DNA from: Actinocrinis sp035605935
GTDB lineage: Bacteria > Actinomycetota > Actinomycetes > Streptomycetales > Catenulisporaceae
Assembly (NCBI RefSeq): GCF_035605935.1
Contig: NZ_DATNGK010000001.1
Location: forward strand, 1-54,338
Direction: 5' to 3'
Length of the DNA: 54,338 bases
Shown piece after piece: positions 7,472 through 16,079 of the stretch; position 1 is the first letter of the stretch, and each line of letters begins with the position of its first letter. The notes beneath the pieces were generated by a model, which made no database searches, was not told where the DNA came from, and worked only from the letters and a program-made list of their open reading frames with translations. The translations under genes and the position numbers were made by a program.

Positions 7472-8319
7472 CAGACTTCCTCCTTCGTGGTGCGCAGCAG
7501 TTCGGCGGCGGCATACCGGCCCGAGACCGGCCAGTCGCGCAGTAGCGCGCGGAACGCGGGCACCACCGTCTCGGGCAGCGGCCGATCCGAGATGTCCTCA
7601 CCGGGGAACGCCTCCTGGTGCATCCGCGTGCGCATGTCGCCTGGGTCCACAGCCCACACGCGCAGCTCGGGTTCCTCCTGCGCGAGGATCGCGGAGGCGT
7701 GATCAAGCGCCGCCTTGCTCGCGCCGTAACCTCCCCAGCCCGCGTACGGCTCGACGGCCGCGTCCGAGGAGATGTTGATGATCGCGCCGCGCGACTGGCG
7801 CAGCTGCGGCAGCACCAGTTGCGTCAGCGCGATCGGACCGAGGATGTTCACCTCGAAGGTCTCCAGCAGGCCGGGCAGCGGGAACTGCGCGAGGGTCGGC
7901 AGCGCGGCGCCCTTCAGGTCGTAGCCGGTGAGCGTCGAGGCGTTGTTGATCAGCAGGTCCACGCCGCCGAACTGCGCCGCGGCCTCGGCCAGGTCGGCGC
8001 GGTGCTCGTCGGCCACGATGCTGCCGGCCAGCGCCGCGACCTCGGTGAGCGCGGACAGCTCGGCGGCGGCCTCGTCGAGTTCGGCGGAACCTCGCGCGGT
8101 GATCACCAACCGCCAGCCGTCCTTGGCCAGCGCCCGGGCCAGCTCGCGGCCGAGGCCGCGTGAAGCGCCGGTGATCAGCGCGACCGGACGGTGCGTGTCG
8201 TCCCCGATCCGCCGAGCGGCGCGGGCCCGGATCCGGACCTCGTCCACGCTGTCCGTTTGAACGGTGTCTGTCATCTGGACGGTGTCTGTCATCGGTTTCG
8301 GTGTCGATGTCGGTGTCAT
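7471..8319 (-). CDS. Short-chain dehydrogenase/reductase (SDR)
   Basis: 282 aa, classical SDR. VALITGASRGLGRELA is the TGxxxGxG dinucleotide loop, DLLINNAS is the NNAG-type motif, then IINISSDAAV (Ser) and YGASK (catalytic Tyr and Lys), so all active-site residues are present. The substrate is unknown. The ~45 residues before the Rossmann fold hold two copies of MTDTVQ coded by an 18-bp tandem repeat, which gives three in-frame ATG codons (8319, 8292, 8274); the first has a purine-rich stretch GGGGAGAG in front and is used here, but a shorter protein is possible. The stop overlaps the start of the QueA-like gene, so the two are translated together. It is divergent from the histidine kinase gene. 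Confidence 0.85.
   Translation of the reverse strand: MTPTSTPKPMTDTVQMTDTVQTDSVDEVRIRARAARRIGDDTHRPVALITGASRGLGRELARALAKDGWRLVITARGSAELDEAAAELSALTEVAALAGSIVADEHRADLAEAAAQFGGVDLLINNASTLTGYDLKGAALPTLAQFPLPGLLETFEVNILGPIALTQLVLPQLRQSRGAIINISSDAAVEPYAGWGGYGASKAALDHASAILAQEEPELRVWAVDPGDMRTRMHQEAFPGEDISDRPLPETVVPAFRALLRDWPVSGRYAAAELLRTTKEEV
8261..8292 (-). repeat. 18-bp tandem duplication covering a start codon region of the SDR gene
   Basis: ACGGTGTCTGTCAT occurs at 8261-8274 and again at 8279-8292, period 18. On the coding strand it duplicates ATGACAGACACCGT, so the SDR N-terminus reads MTDTVQ twice and each copy offers its own ATG. Confidence 0.8.
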
Positions 8320-8355
8320 GCCTCGACTCTCTCCCCGGCCTGCCCGCGCGCGGAT

Positions 8356-8400
8356 CGGTCCGCCGACCGGACCGGCCCTCGTCCATCGGTCCTAGGACCA
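8356..8400. promoter_or_regulatory. Cluster of GGTCC/GGACC inverted half-sites (candidate operators)
   Basis: Two palindromes share the same half-site in the 134-base gap between the divergent SDR and histidine kinase genes. CGGTCC-N7-GGACCG lies at 8356-8374, and GGTCCTAGGACC, a perfect 12-bp palindrome, at 8388-8399. Their centres are ~29 bp apart. They lie ~55-100 bases before the kinase start. A dimeric regulator, possibly the NarL-type regulator encoded downstream, is a natural candidate; this is inference. Confidence 0.5.
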
Positions 8401-8453
8401 CGGGCGGAGCAGCGGCCGATCTGCCGATCCGGGCGGCGCGCTACCGTGGAGGC

Positions 8454-9629
8454 GTGTCCACCACAGCAGACCGGAAGCAAGCTCTGGCCACGCTGCATGA
8501 GCTGAGCCAGGCGGTGCTGACGATCAGCCGGCACCTGGACACCAGTGAGGCGCTGCGGCGGATCGTGCGCACGGCGCGCGAACTGGTGGGCGCGCAGTAC
8601 GCGGCGCTCGGCATTCCCGACGGCGCTGGGTCCTTCGCGCGGTTCCTGGTCGAGGGCATGAGCGACGAGCAGTGGGCGGCGATCGGACCGCTGCCGCGCC
8701 AGCACGGGATGCTCTCGGTGATGCTGCACGACCCACGGCCGCAGCGACTCGACGACATCACCGCCGACCCGCGGTTCGGCTGGTGGCCGAAGGCGCACCC
8801 GCGACTGACCGCGTTCCTCGGCGTGCCGATCCGGGACTGCGACGAGATCCTCGGCGCGCTCTTCCTCGGCAACACGACGCCGCCCGAGGACGGGCAAGGC
8901 TTCACCGAGCAGGACGAGGAACTGCTGACCGTGCTCGCGGCGCACGCGGCCATCGCGCTCACCCACGCGCGGCTGTACGAGCGGGAGCGGGAACTGGCCA
9001 TCGCGCAGGAGCGGACCCGGCTGGCTCGCGAACTGCACGACGCGGTCGCGCAGAAGCTGTTCGCGCTGCGGTTGACGGCGGAGGCGGCCGGCGGCTTGGT
9101 GCAGGCCGATCCGCAGCGGGCGCGGGCGCACCTGGGCCAGATCTCGGTGCTGGCGAAGGAGGCGGCCGAGGAACTGCGCGCGGCGGTCGACGAGCTGCGG
9201 CCGGCCGAGCTGGACGAGGACGGCCTGGCGGTGGCGATGCGCAAGAAGGTCGACGTGCTGGACCGGGCGCAGCAGAGCAGCGGCGGGCCACGGGTTAGCT
9301 TCCGGGACAAGCCGATCAGTGCCCTGCCTCCGGCGCACGAGCAGGTAGTGCTGCGAGTCGCGCAGGAGGCGCTGCACAATGCCCTGAGACACGCGGAGGC
9401 GAAGCAGATCGAGATCTCGCTCGCGCCGCTGCCGCGTGGTGGCGCGGTGCTGTCAGTGGTCGATGACGGCGTCGGCTTCGAAACGGGGAGGAGCACGGGT
9501 GAGCGCGGGCTCGGACTTGTATCAATGCGCGAACGAGCGGATTCGGTCGGCGGGAGGGTGCAGGTGACCTCGGCCCCGGGTCAGGGCACGACGGTGCGGT
9601 TGGAGGTACCCGGTGGACGTCCTGCATGA
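8454..9629 (+). CDS. GAF-domain sensor histidine kinase (NarL/HisKA_3 type)
   Basis: About 391 aa, soluble. Residues ~30-175 form a GAF domain (YAALGIPD, FLGVPIRDCDEILGALFLGN, HAAIALTHARLYERERELA). Residues ~185-250 are a HisKA_3 dimerisation domain with the phospho-acceptor His195 in RLARELHDAVAQKLFALRL. Residues ~300-388 are the HATPase: EALHNALRHAEA (N box), VVDDGVGFE (G1) and GERGLGLVSMRERA (G2). This is the DevS/NreB-like class that pairs with LuxR-type regulators, and the partner gene follows directly with a 17-base overlap. The GAF ligand is unknown. The GTG at 8454 is the most plausible start; GGAGG lies only one base upstream, so it may be read as a leaderless or unusual start. Confidence 0.88.
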   Translation: MSTTADRKQALATLHELSQAVLTISRHLDTSEALRRIVRTARELVGAQYAALGIPDGAGSFARFLVEGMSDEQWAAIGPLPRQHGMLSVMLHDPRPQRLDDITADPRFGWWPKAHPRLTAFLGVPIRDCDEILGALFLGNTTPPEDGQGFTEQDEELLTVLAAHAAIALTHARLYERERELAIAQERTRLARELHDAVAQKLFALRLTAEAAGGLVQADPQRARAHLGQISVLAKEAAEELRAAVDELRPAELDEDGLAVAMRKKVDVLDRAQQSSGGPRVSFRDKPISALPPAHEQVVLRVAQEALHNALRHAEAKQIEISLAPLPRGGAVLSVVDDGVGFETGRSTGERGLGLVSMRERADSVGGRVQVTSAPGQGTTVRLEVPGGRPA

Positions 9630-10323
9630 GCAAGAAACGCACCCAGACTCGCGCACGCGTGCCCAGGTGAGCGCGGTGGCGCCGAGTACCGGCAAGATCA
9701 GTGTTCTGATCGCCGACGATCATCCGATGGTGCGGCAGGGTTTACGCGTATTCCTGGAGCTGCAACCGGACATCGAAGTAGTCGGCGAGGCTGCGGACGG
9801 CGCGCAGGCGGCGCAGCTGGCCCAAGAATTGCGGCCGGACGTGGTGCTGCTGGACCTGGTGATGCCCGGGACCGACGGCGTGACCGCCATCGAGCTGATG
9901 GCTGAGGCCGCGGTGGAAAGCAAGGTACTGATCGTCACCAGCTTCGGTGAGCACCGGACTGTGGTGCCCGCGATCCGGGCCGGTGCGCGCGGTTACGTCT
10001 CCAAGGAGGTCGAGCCGTCCGCGCTGGCCGCGGCGATCCGGGCCGTGGCCGCGGGGCATGTACTGCTTGGTCCTGAGGTGGCCGCCGCGTTGCTGAGCGG
10101 GAACGCTTCGCAGACGACGGAAGGCGCGGGCGCCGATCCGCAGCTGACCGCGCGGGAGCGCGAGGTGCTGGATCTGATCGCGCGCGGCCGCTCGAATCGC
10201 GAGATCGCCAGAGCCCTGACAGTTTCGGAGAAGACCGTGAAGACGCACGTCTCCAGCGTGCTGATGAAGTTGGGCGTCGCCGACCGCACGCAGGCGGCGC
10301 TGTGGGCGGTCCGGCACGCGTGA
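9613..10323 (+). CDS. LuxR/NarL-family response regulator
   Basis: 236 aa. The receiver domain (~29-150) has the acidic pair in VLIADDHPMVRQG, the phospho-acceptor Asp81 in DVVLLDLVMPG, the Thr/Ser site in LIVTSFGEH and Lys in GYVSKEVEP. The C-terminal LuxR helix-turn-helix (~168-232) reads LTAREREVLDLIARGRSNREIARALTVSEKTVKTH. The gene starts inside the 3' end of the kinase gene (17-base overlap), which marks a cognate pair. The downstream dehydrogenase begins at a GTG overlapping this stop, so all three are probably one transcript. A GTG at 9667 is an alternative start closer to the receiver fold. Likely targets include the GGTCC/GGACC cluster in front of the kinase gene. Confidence 0.92.
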   Translation: MDVLHEQETHPDSRTRAQVSAVAPSTGKISVLIADDHPMVRQGLRVFLELQPDIEVVGEAADGAQAAQLAQELRPDVVLLDLVMPGTDGVTAIELMAEAAVESKVLIVTSFGEHRTVVPAIRAGARGYVSKEVEPSALAAAIRAVAAGHVLLGPEVAAALLSGNASQTTEGAGADPQLTAREREVLDLIARGRSNREIARALTVSEKTVKTHVSSVLMKLGVADRTQAALWAVRHA

Positions 10324-13250
10324 GCCCTGCAACGCTTGAATCCGCGCTACGTGCAGGAGTCCGCGGGGATGTCGAGTTCGGCGCCGGCGCGCGGGCCGTG
10401 TACGCGACCGACTCGTCGAACTACCGGCAGGTGCCGATCGGCGTCGTGTTCCCGCGCGACGAGGCGGACGTCGTCAGCACTCTGACGGTATGTGCACGGT
10501 TCGACGTACCGGTACTCGGTCGAGGCGGAGGGACGTCTCTCGCCGGTCAGGGCTGCAACGAAGCCGTCGTCGTCGACTTCAGCCGGTATATGACGGCGAT
10601 CTTGGAGATCGATCCGGTGGCGCGGATCGCGCGAGTTCAGCCGGGCGTCGTGCTCGACGATCTGCGTGCGGCGGCCGAAGCGCATGGGCTGACTTTCGGC
10701 CCCGATCCGGCGACGCACGCGTGGTGCACGCTCGGCGGAATGATCGGCAACAACTCGTGCGGGACGCATGCGTTGTTCGCGGGAAAGACGGTCGACAACG
10801 TGGACCGGCTGCGCGTTGTGACGTATGGCGGCGAGCGCTACGAATTCGGGTCCTACGACGATGAACAGTACGCCGGCCTGGTGAAGTCGGGGGCCGAGGA
10901 GGCGGCGATTGTCGGCTCGCTGCGGGAGATCGGCCGCCGCAGCGCCGACCTCGTCGCGAGCCGCTTTCCGGAACTGCCCCGGCGTGTCTCAGGGTTCAAC
11001 CTCGATCAGATCGTGCCCGGTCGGCCGCTGCACGTGGCCCGGCTACTGGTGGGCACTGAGTCGACCTGCGCGCTGATCACCGAGGCGACCGTGCGGCTGA
11101 TCCCCAGCCCGGCACATCGCCGCCTGGTCATCCTCGCGTACCCCGGCGTCTTCGAGGCCGCTGATTCCGTGTTGGGCCTGTTATCTGCACTCGACGCCGG
11201 ACTTATCGGACTTGAGGGCTTCGACGTCACACTCGTGCGGCAGATGAGGGCGCACCGGCTCAACCTCGGCCAGCTCAGCCTCCTGCCAGGCATCGACGAA
11301 GCGATTGAGCGCGATCGTGGCGGCTGGCTGCTGGCCGAAATCGGCGCGGAAAGTTCCGGCGAAGCCGACGCCCGCACGGATCGCTTCATCAGCCTTCTTC
11401 CTCCCGCACTCCCCTATCGCCGCCTCGACGACGCGGCCGAGCAGCGGGACGCGTGGGCGATTCGCGAATCAGGGCTCGGCGCCACCGCGATTCGCGAGGA
11501 CGGCAGCCACAATCTCGAAGGCTGGGAGGACGCCGCCGTACCGCCGGCAAAGCTCGGGACCTACCTACGCGGGATCGCAAAGCTCTGGGACGAGTTCGGC
11601 TACCAAGGCGCGTGGTACGGGCACTTCGGCCAAGGCTGCGTACACACGCGCAACAACTTCGACCTGCGCACGGAGAGCGGGCTTCGCTCATATCGCAGCT
11701 ACGTCGAGCGCGCAGCCGATCTCGTCGCGTCGCTGGGCGGGTCGCTTTCCGGCGAACACGGCGACGGACAGTCGCGTGGCGAACTGCTGGAGCGGATGTA
11801 CGGCCCCGAGATCGTCGACGCCTTCCGGCAGGTGAAAGCCGTATTCGACCCTCGCGGCAGGATGAACCCGGGCAAGGTTGTCGATCCCTATCCGCTCGAC
11901 GCGAACATCCGCTTCGGTCCCGGCTACCGAACCAGCACACTGACGCCCGCGTACTTCCCATTCGCCGAGGACGCCGGTTCGCTCCAGCACGCGGCGGAAC
12001 GCTGCGTCGGTGTCGGACGTTGCCGGCGGGACGACGCGGGCGTGATGTGCCCGTCGTACCGGGCGACTCGCGACGAGCGGCACTCCACCCGGGGACGGGC
12101 GAAGCTGCTTGTCGAGCTCTTCCAGGGCGAGGTCACGCCGGCGTCGTGGCGCAACGAGGACGTGCGGGATGCACTGGATCTCTGCTTGTCTTGTAAGGGC
12201 TGCGCGGTCGACTGTCCGACGCGCGTGGACATGGCGACGTACAAGGCGGAATTCCTCGCACACCACTATCGGGGACGCGTGCGACCGCGCGAAATGTACG
12301 CCCTCGGGTTCGTTGCGTGGCTTGCGCGCGCCGCGACGCGGTTTCCGGCGCTCGCGAACGCCGGCCTTTCCGCACCAGGCATCAGTACTCTGCTGCGCCG
12401 TGCCGCTGGAGTCACCACCAACCGTCCGGCCCCCCGCTTCGCGTCCAGCTCGCTACGCCGACTCCAGCATTCCGAGCCTCGGACGGCGATTCCCGCTCAC
12501 CCCACCGTCGCCCTGTGGCCCGACACCTTTACCGACGCGTATCGGCCGGGCCTGGGCATCGCGTGGAAGACAGTGCTCGAAGCCGCAGGCGAGTCGGTCG
12601 CCGTTCCCACCGAATGGGCTTGCTGCGCGCGGCCGCTTTACGACACCGGAATGCTCGACCTCGCTCGCAGGACACTGAGACGCCTGCTCGACGTCCTCGA
12701 GGTCTACATCGCACAAGACACGCCGATCGTCGTCCCCGAGCCGAGCTGCCTGGCCGCCTTCCGCGACGAACTACCGAAGCTGCTCACCGACGATCCGCGT
12801 GCCGCGAAGCTCGCGTCCCTGTCCCGCTCCCCCGCCGAGCACCTGCTGGCGACCGGAGCCGTCGCGACACTTCGGCAGACGATCGAGCCCGCCGCGACCC
12901 CTGTCCGCGTCGCAATTCATCCGCACTGCCACGCTCGGGCGATCCATGCCGCCGATGCGGACCGGCAGTTGCTCGAAGCACTCGGCTACGACGTGTCAGT
13001 CCTCGATGCCGGATGCTGCGGGCTGGCCGGTTCGTTCGGTTTCAGCGCGAAGCATGAACCGGTGTCGAGGGCGATCGGCGAGCAGCAGTGGCTACCGCGG
13101 GTTCAGCCAGCCACCCGAGACAGAGCCCTGATCATCGACGGCTTCTCCTGCGCGACTCAATACGCGCACCTAGCGCCTGCCGGATCCGCCGTCCCGATGA
13201 CGCTCGCCGATCTCCTACTCGCCCAAATCGGCACGCGCGCAGTCCTCTGA
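10320..13250 (+). CDS. FAD-linked oxidase / Fe-S fusion dehydrogenase (D-lactate or glycolate dehydrogenase-like)
   Basis: About 976 aa, a GlcD-GlcF-type fusion. The N-terminal half is a PCMH FAD-binding and FAD-oxidase C domain: GRGGGTSLAGQGCNE at ~67, LGGMIGNNSCGTHAL, and the substrate region with YGHFGQGCVHTRNNFDLRT and GSLSGEHGDGQSRGELL. After residue ~550 come two ferredoxin-type clusters: CVGVGRC..CPSYR, with a shortened CxxxxxC spacing, and CLSCKGCAVDCP. The last third has two CCG-type motifs (WACCARPLYDTG, DAGCCGLAGSFGF). Enzymes of this type oxidise D-2-hydroxy acids and pass electrons to the quinone pool at the membrane. The GTG at 10320 overlaps the regulator's stop (GTGA); a GTG at 10302 is possible. 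D-lactate is a good guess for substrate, not proven. Confidence 0.85.
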   Translation: MSPATLESALRAGVRGDVEFGAGARAVYATDSSNYRQVPIGVVFPRDEADVVSTLTVCARFDVPVLGRGGGTSLAGQGCNEAVVVDFSRYMTAILEIDPVARIARVQPGVVLDDLRAAAEAHGLTFGPDPATHAWCTLGGMIGNNSCGTHALFAGKTVDNVDRLRVVTYGGERYEFGSYDDEQYAGLVKSGAEEAAIVGSLREIGRRSADLVASRFPELPRRVSGFNLDQIVPGRPLHVARLLVGTESTCALITEATVRLIPSPAHRRLVILAYPGVFEAADSVLGLLSALDAGLIGLEGFDVTLVRQMRAHRLNLGQLSLLPGIDEAIERDRGGWLLAEIGAESSGEADARTDRFISLLPPALPYRRLDDAAEQRDAWAIRESGLGATAIREDGSHNLEGWEDAAVPPAKLGTYLRGIAKLWDEFGYQGAWYGHFGQGCVHTRNNFDLRTESGLRSYRSYVERAADLVASLGGSLSGEHGDGQSRGELLERMYGPEIVDAFRQVKAVFDPRGRMNPGKVVDPYPLDANIRFGPGYRTSTLTPAYFPFAEDAGSLQHAAERCVGVGRCRRDDAGVMCPSYRATRDERHSTRGRAKLLVELFQGEVTPASWRNEDVRDALDLCLSCKGCAVDCPTRVDMATYKAEFLAHHYRGRVRPREMYALGFVAWLARAATRFPALANAGLSAPGISTLLRRAAGVTTNRPAPRFASSSLRRLQHSEPRTAIPAHPTVALWPDTFTDAYRPGLGIAWKTVLEAAGESVAVPTEWACCARPLYDTGMLDLARRTLRRLLDVLEVYIAQDTPIVVPEPSCLAAFRDELPKLLTDDPRAAKLASLSRSPAEHLLATGAVATLRQTIEPAATPVRVAIHPHCHARAIHAADADRQLLEALGYDVSVLDAGCCGLAGSFGFSAKHEPVSRAIGEQQWLPRVQPATRDRALIIDGFSCATQYAHLAPAGSAVPMTLADLLLAQIGTRAVL

Positions 13251-13275
13251 CGCAGCGCCGCGCCGGCCGGCTTCG

Positions 13276-13932
13276 TCAGGACGTGAGCTCGTCGCGCTTC
13301 TTATTCCCCACACTCTTCGAGGCCTTACGGCGGCCGGTCACGCCGGCCCAGAACGCGATTCCGGTGACCCGCACGATCGGCGCCCCCGGCGGTGGCGGTT
13401 CCAGTTGGCTCGAGGTGGCGTCGTCGTATCCGCCCATCAAGCCGAAGCCGTCGACGTGCAGGTCGACGCCTTCGGGCACCAGGACGTCGATCCCCGCCAT
13501 GATCGCATTCGCGCGGATGACCGTCTCATGCTCGGCGAAGGTGGCCTCCCGCAGGTCGAGCACCACGCCGCCCCAGAACGAGAAAGCGTTGTAGCGCCTG
13601 GGGACCACCCATCGCCCGCGCCGATTAGAACCCGACATAATCGCGATCGACCAGCGGCGACTGGTCGGGGTGCCGCCGACCAGCGGCGACGTTCCCGATC
13701 CGGCGGGGGCGGGCAGCGGCGCGGCCGTGCCGGCGGCGGGCAGGTCCCGGGTGAGCGGTTCGAGTTCGGCGTAGGTTTTGGCGCCGTAGGCGCGCTCCAG
13801 CCGGTCCTCGAGTTCGTCCATGGTGAGCCGACCGTGCCCTGCGGCGTCGCGCAACTGCTCGGCCACTCGCTCGCGATCGGAGTCGGCGGCGCGCATCTCC
13901 AGCGCGGCGTTGGGGTCCCCTGTGTCAGCCAT
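13276..13932 (-). CDS. DUF1707 protein with C-terminal LiaF-like domain
   Basis: 218 aa. Residues ~10-65 match DUF1707 (MRAADSDRERVAEQLRDAAG, GRLTMDELEDRLERAYGAKTYAEL), an actinobacterial N-terminal module common in small membrane or signalling proteins. After a Pro/Ala/Gly linker, residues ~115-200 form a repetitive beta domain like the C-terminal part of LiaF or cell-wall-active antibiotic response proteins (FWGGVVLDLREATF, ANAIMAGIDVLVPEGVDLHV, GFGLMGGYD). No membrane segment is visible. In Firmicutes LiaF senses envelope stress with LiaRS; here no such partner is adjacent, so a role in envelope stress is only suggested. It converges with the dehydrogenase gene, 25 bases apart, without an obvious terminator. 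Confidence 0.8.
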   Translation of the reverse strand: MADTGDPNAALEMRAADSDRERVAEQLRDAAGHGRLTMDELEDRLERAYGAKTYAELEPLTRDLPAAGTAAPLPAPAGSGTSPLVGGTPTSRRWSIAIMSGSNRRGRWVVPRRYNAFSFWGGVVLDLREATFAEHETVIRANAIMAGIDVLVPEGVDLHVDGFGLMGGYDDATSSQLEPPPPGAPIVRVTGIAFWAGVTGRRKASKSVGNKKRDELTS

Positions 13933-14031
13933 GGTCGGGATTCTAGCGAAGCGGCTCGCAGCTAATCAGACCCAGGAGACGCGCAGCATTGCCACCATTG
14001 GCAACAATTGCCCGGCGCGCGAGTACACCCG

Positions 14032-14640
14032 TCACAACCGTTCACCGGCGCGTATCGGAGCGCTGATGGTGTTGCCGGGCGGCGCGAGCGGGCACTGCCA
14101 TTGCGCGTTGTACCGGCAGGACGGGTGGTACAGGAAGTTGAGGTCGACGACGAGGGCGTTGTCGTCACCGCCGAGATCCGCGCCCTTTGCCGTGTCCAGC
14201 AGATAGCGGCCGCCGCCGTAGCTCTCGGTTCCAGCGGTGCCATCGCGCAGCGGGACGAACAGTCCGCCGGCGTATTGACGCAGCCACCAGACATCGAGCG
14301 TCGCGCCGATCGGTTCCGGCAGTTCGACCCGGCCGACCAGCCGCATCGTGGTGTTGCCGTCGCCATCGGTCGGCACGCTCAAGCCGGTTGCCTCGCTGGG
14401 CTGGACAATGGGCAGCTCAAAGCGCAGCCGGGGATCGTATGGCCAATACCGCACGCCGGTCTCGCGCATCGGATCACCAGGTGGCAGCGGGCTTTGCGGG
14501 TGCCGCCGGAACAGTTCGTCTCGCCCCGACCGCCATAATTCGTGCGCGCGTTCCGGTTTCGGGACAGCGCGAACCGCCGTGTAGAGGACGCTGACCTCAC
14601 GGCGCCAACCCGCCAGCTCCAGCTCAGGTACGGCGGTCAT
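14032..14640 (-). CDS. DUF1684 family protein
   Basis: About 202 aa. The last ~80 residues show the DUF1684 pattern: GGGRYLLDT then KGAD, LVVDLNFLYHPSCRYNAQW, CPLAPPGNTISAPIRAGER. Members have been structurally likened to acyl- or lipid-binding folds, but function is not established. The first part has FRRHPQSPL and RYWPYDPRLRFE, also typical. The ATG at 14640 has GGTGG eight bases upstream; a GTG at 14652 would add MAWR. It stands alone, with ~230 bases of noncoding sequence before it up to the end of the LysR gene, where I see nothing specific. Confidence 0.8.
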   Translation of the reverse strand: MTAVPELELAGWRREVSVLYTAVRAVPKPERAHELWRSGRDELFRRHPQSPLPPGDPMRETGVRYWPYDPRLRFELPIVQPSEATGLSVPTDGDGNTTMRLVGRVELPEPIGATLDVWWLRQYAGGLFVPLRDGTAGTESYGGGRYLLDTAKGADLGGDDNALVVDLNFLYHPSCRYNAQWQCPLAPPGNTISAPIRAGERL

Positions 14641-14879
14641 ACGCCAAGCCACCGAGGTTCGCCGGACCGCAAGCCGTCAGCGAGATCTAGCCCGCGGCGC
14701 CCATCGCTCATCCCTCCGAGTACCCCCAGCCGTCCGCACCCATCATGCATACTCGTCGCATCCACGCGCACTGCGCTTGCCTCTCCGTCGGGGTTGCTGC
14801 CGATTCCAGCGAAGCACACGTCTATGACAGTCCGCCCGCCGAACCTGCACCTGTTACTACCCGGTAAGCGGGTCGGAGA

Positions 14880-15827
14880 TCAGACCCCCGCCGGTGCACT
14901 GACCGCTTGAGCGAGCCGCGCAGCATCAGCCTTCGCACTTGCCGAGGCCGCACGAAGGGCGGCCACGGCGCGCGAGTAGTTCGCGCCTTTACGCATCGCG
15001 GCGGCGATACGGCGGTGCGGGGCGTCCTGGCCGATCGGCAGTACACGCACCGAGTCGGGGACTATCGGCGGCAGGCCGAGTTCCGGGACGACGGTCACGC
15101 CAAGTCCTGCCGCGACCATGCCGACCGCCGCGAGGAAGTCCGTCGTATAGTGCGCGGCCCGTGGCTGGAATCCGGCCGACGCGCAGGCCGCGGCGATCAC
15201 CTCGTTGCAAGAGGTCCAGCGGCGCGATTGGATCCACGGCTCGTCGGCCAGTTCGCCGAGATCCACTGGGTCGACGCTCTTGGCCAGTCGATGCCGCGCG
15301 GGGACGACGGCCCGATAATCATCGACCACCAGCGGTTCCAGCACGATCCGCGGATCGGCCAGCGCGGGACGGTTGGGTGCGATCATCACCACGCCGACGT
15401 CCACATCACCATCGAGCAGCAGGGCCAGCGACTCCTCCGACTCCGCCTCCTCGATCTCGACCCGCCAGCCCGGGTTCTGCTCGCAGAGATCAGCCACCGC
15501 TCTGGCGACGAACGCCGCGATGGCAGTGGGGAACGCGCAGATTCGGAAGCGCGCGGCGGTTCCGTCCCGGAAGTCGCGCAGGTCGGCGTCGGCCCGTTCG
15601 TAACGCTCGAGAATCGCATCGGCGTGATCGAGCAGGATGCGGGCCGGCTCGGTGAGGATGACGCCACGTCCGCGCCGCTGCACCAGTGTGCAGCCGGTGG
15701 ACTTCGCGAGCGCGGTCAGCTGCTGCGAGACTGCGGAGGGAGTCAGGTGCAGAGCCACAGCGGCGGCGTTCACCGTGCCGTGGTCCGCGAGTGCACGCAG
15801 GGTCCGTAGATGCCGCGGATCAATCAC
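14880..15827 (-). CDS. LysR-family transcriptional regulator
   Basis: About 315 aa. The winged helix-turn-helix is at residues 1-60 (RHLRTLRALADHGTVNAAA, LHLTPSAVSQQLTALAKSTG, LVQRRGRGVILTEPA). Residues ~90-300 form the two-lobed substrate-binding domain (FRICAFPTAIAAFVARAV, GDVDVGVVMI, MVAAGLGVTVVPELGL). The GTG at 15827 is chosen because GGGAGG sits eight bases upstream; the frame stays open upstream into the (GCACC)7 repeat but without coding character. It is divergent from the EamA exporter, the usual layout in which a LysR protein controls its neighbour and itself. The inducer is probably a small amino-acid-like metabolite, by inference from the exporter. Confidence 0.9.
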   Translation of the reverse strand: MIDPRHLRTLRALADHGTVNAAAVALHLTPSAVSQQLTALAKSTGCTLVQRRGRGVILTEPARILLDHADAILERYERADADLRDFRDGTAARFRICAFPTAIAAFVARAVADLCEQNPGWRVEIEEAESEESLALLLDGDVDVGVVMIAPNRPALADPRIVLEPLVVDDYRAVVPARHRLAKSVDPVDLGELADEPWIQSRRWTSCNEVIAAACASAGFQPRAAHYTTDFLAAVGMVAAGLGVTVVPELGLPPIVPDSVRVLPIGQDAPHRRIAAAMRKGANYSRAVAALRAASASAKADAARLAQAVSAPAGV

Positions 15828-15955
15828 GCTGCTCGCCTCCCATGACGAATGCCGCGTCGGGCTCTGGCACCGCACCGCAGACCAACGAGTCCGCGGCCTA
15901 TCGGGACGCTGTTGGGCGGGCGACCAATTCGCGCCCGGGCAGCTCAAGTCCGGCC

Positions 15956-15990
15956 GCACCGCACCGCACCGCACCGCACCGCACCGCACC
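15956..15990. repeat. (GCACC)7 pentanucleotide tandem repeat
   Basis: Seven exact head-to-tail copies of GCACC in the 252-base gap between the divergent LysR and EamA genes, 129 bases from the first and 90 from the second. A five-base unit changes frame and spacing by non-multiples of three, so slippage could alter promoter geometry or any leader ORF. Confidence 0.9.
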
Positions 15991-16079
15991 GAGGCTGGGA
16001 TCCCGATTCAGCGTCTCTGCATGGTATCGCGCAGAACTATTCGCTGGTTCTGAATGATTGCCGCTGGTTGATTGGATTC

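Noticed and set aside
15956..15990. Tandem repeats as a possible CRISPR array
   Set aside because: Units of five bases without spacers; no array elsewhere in the window.
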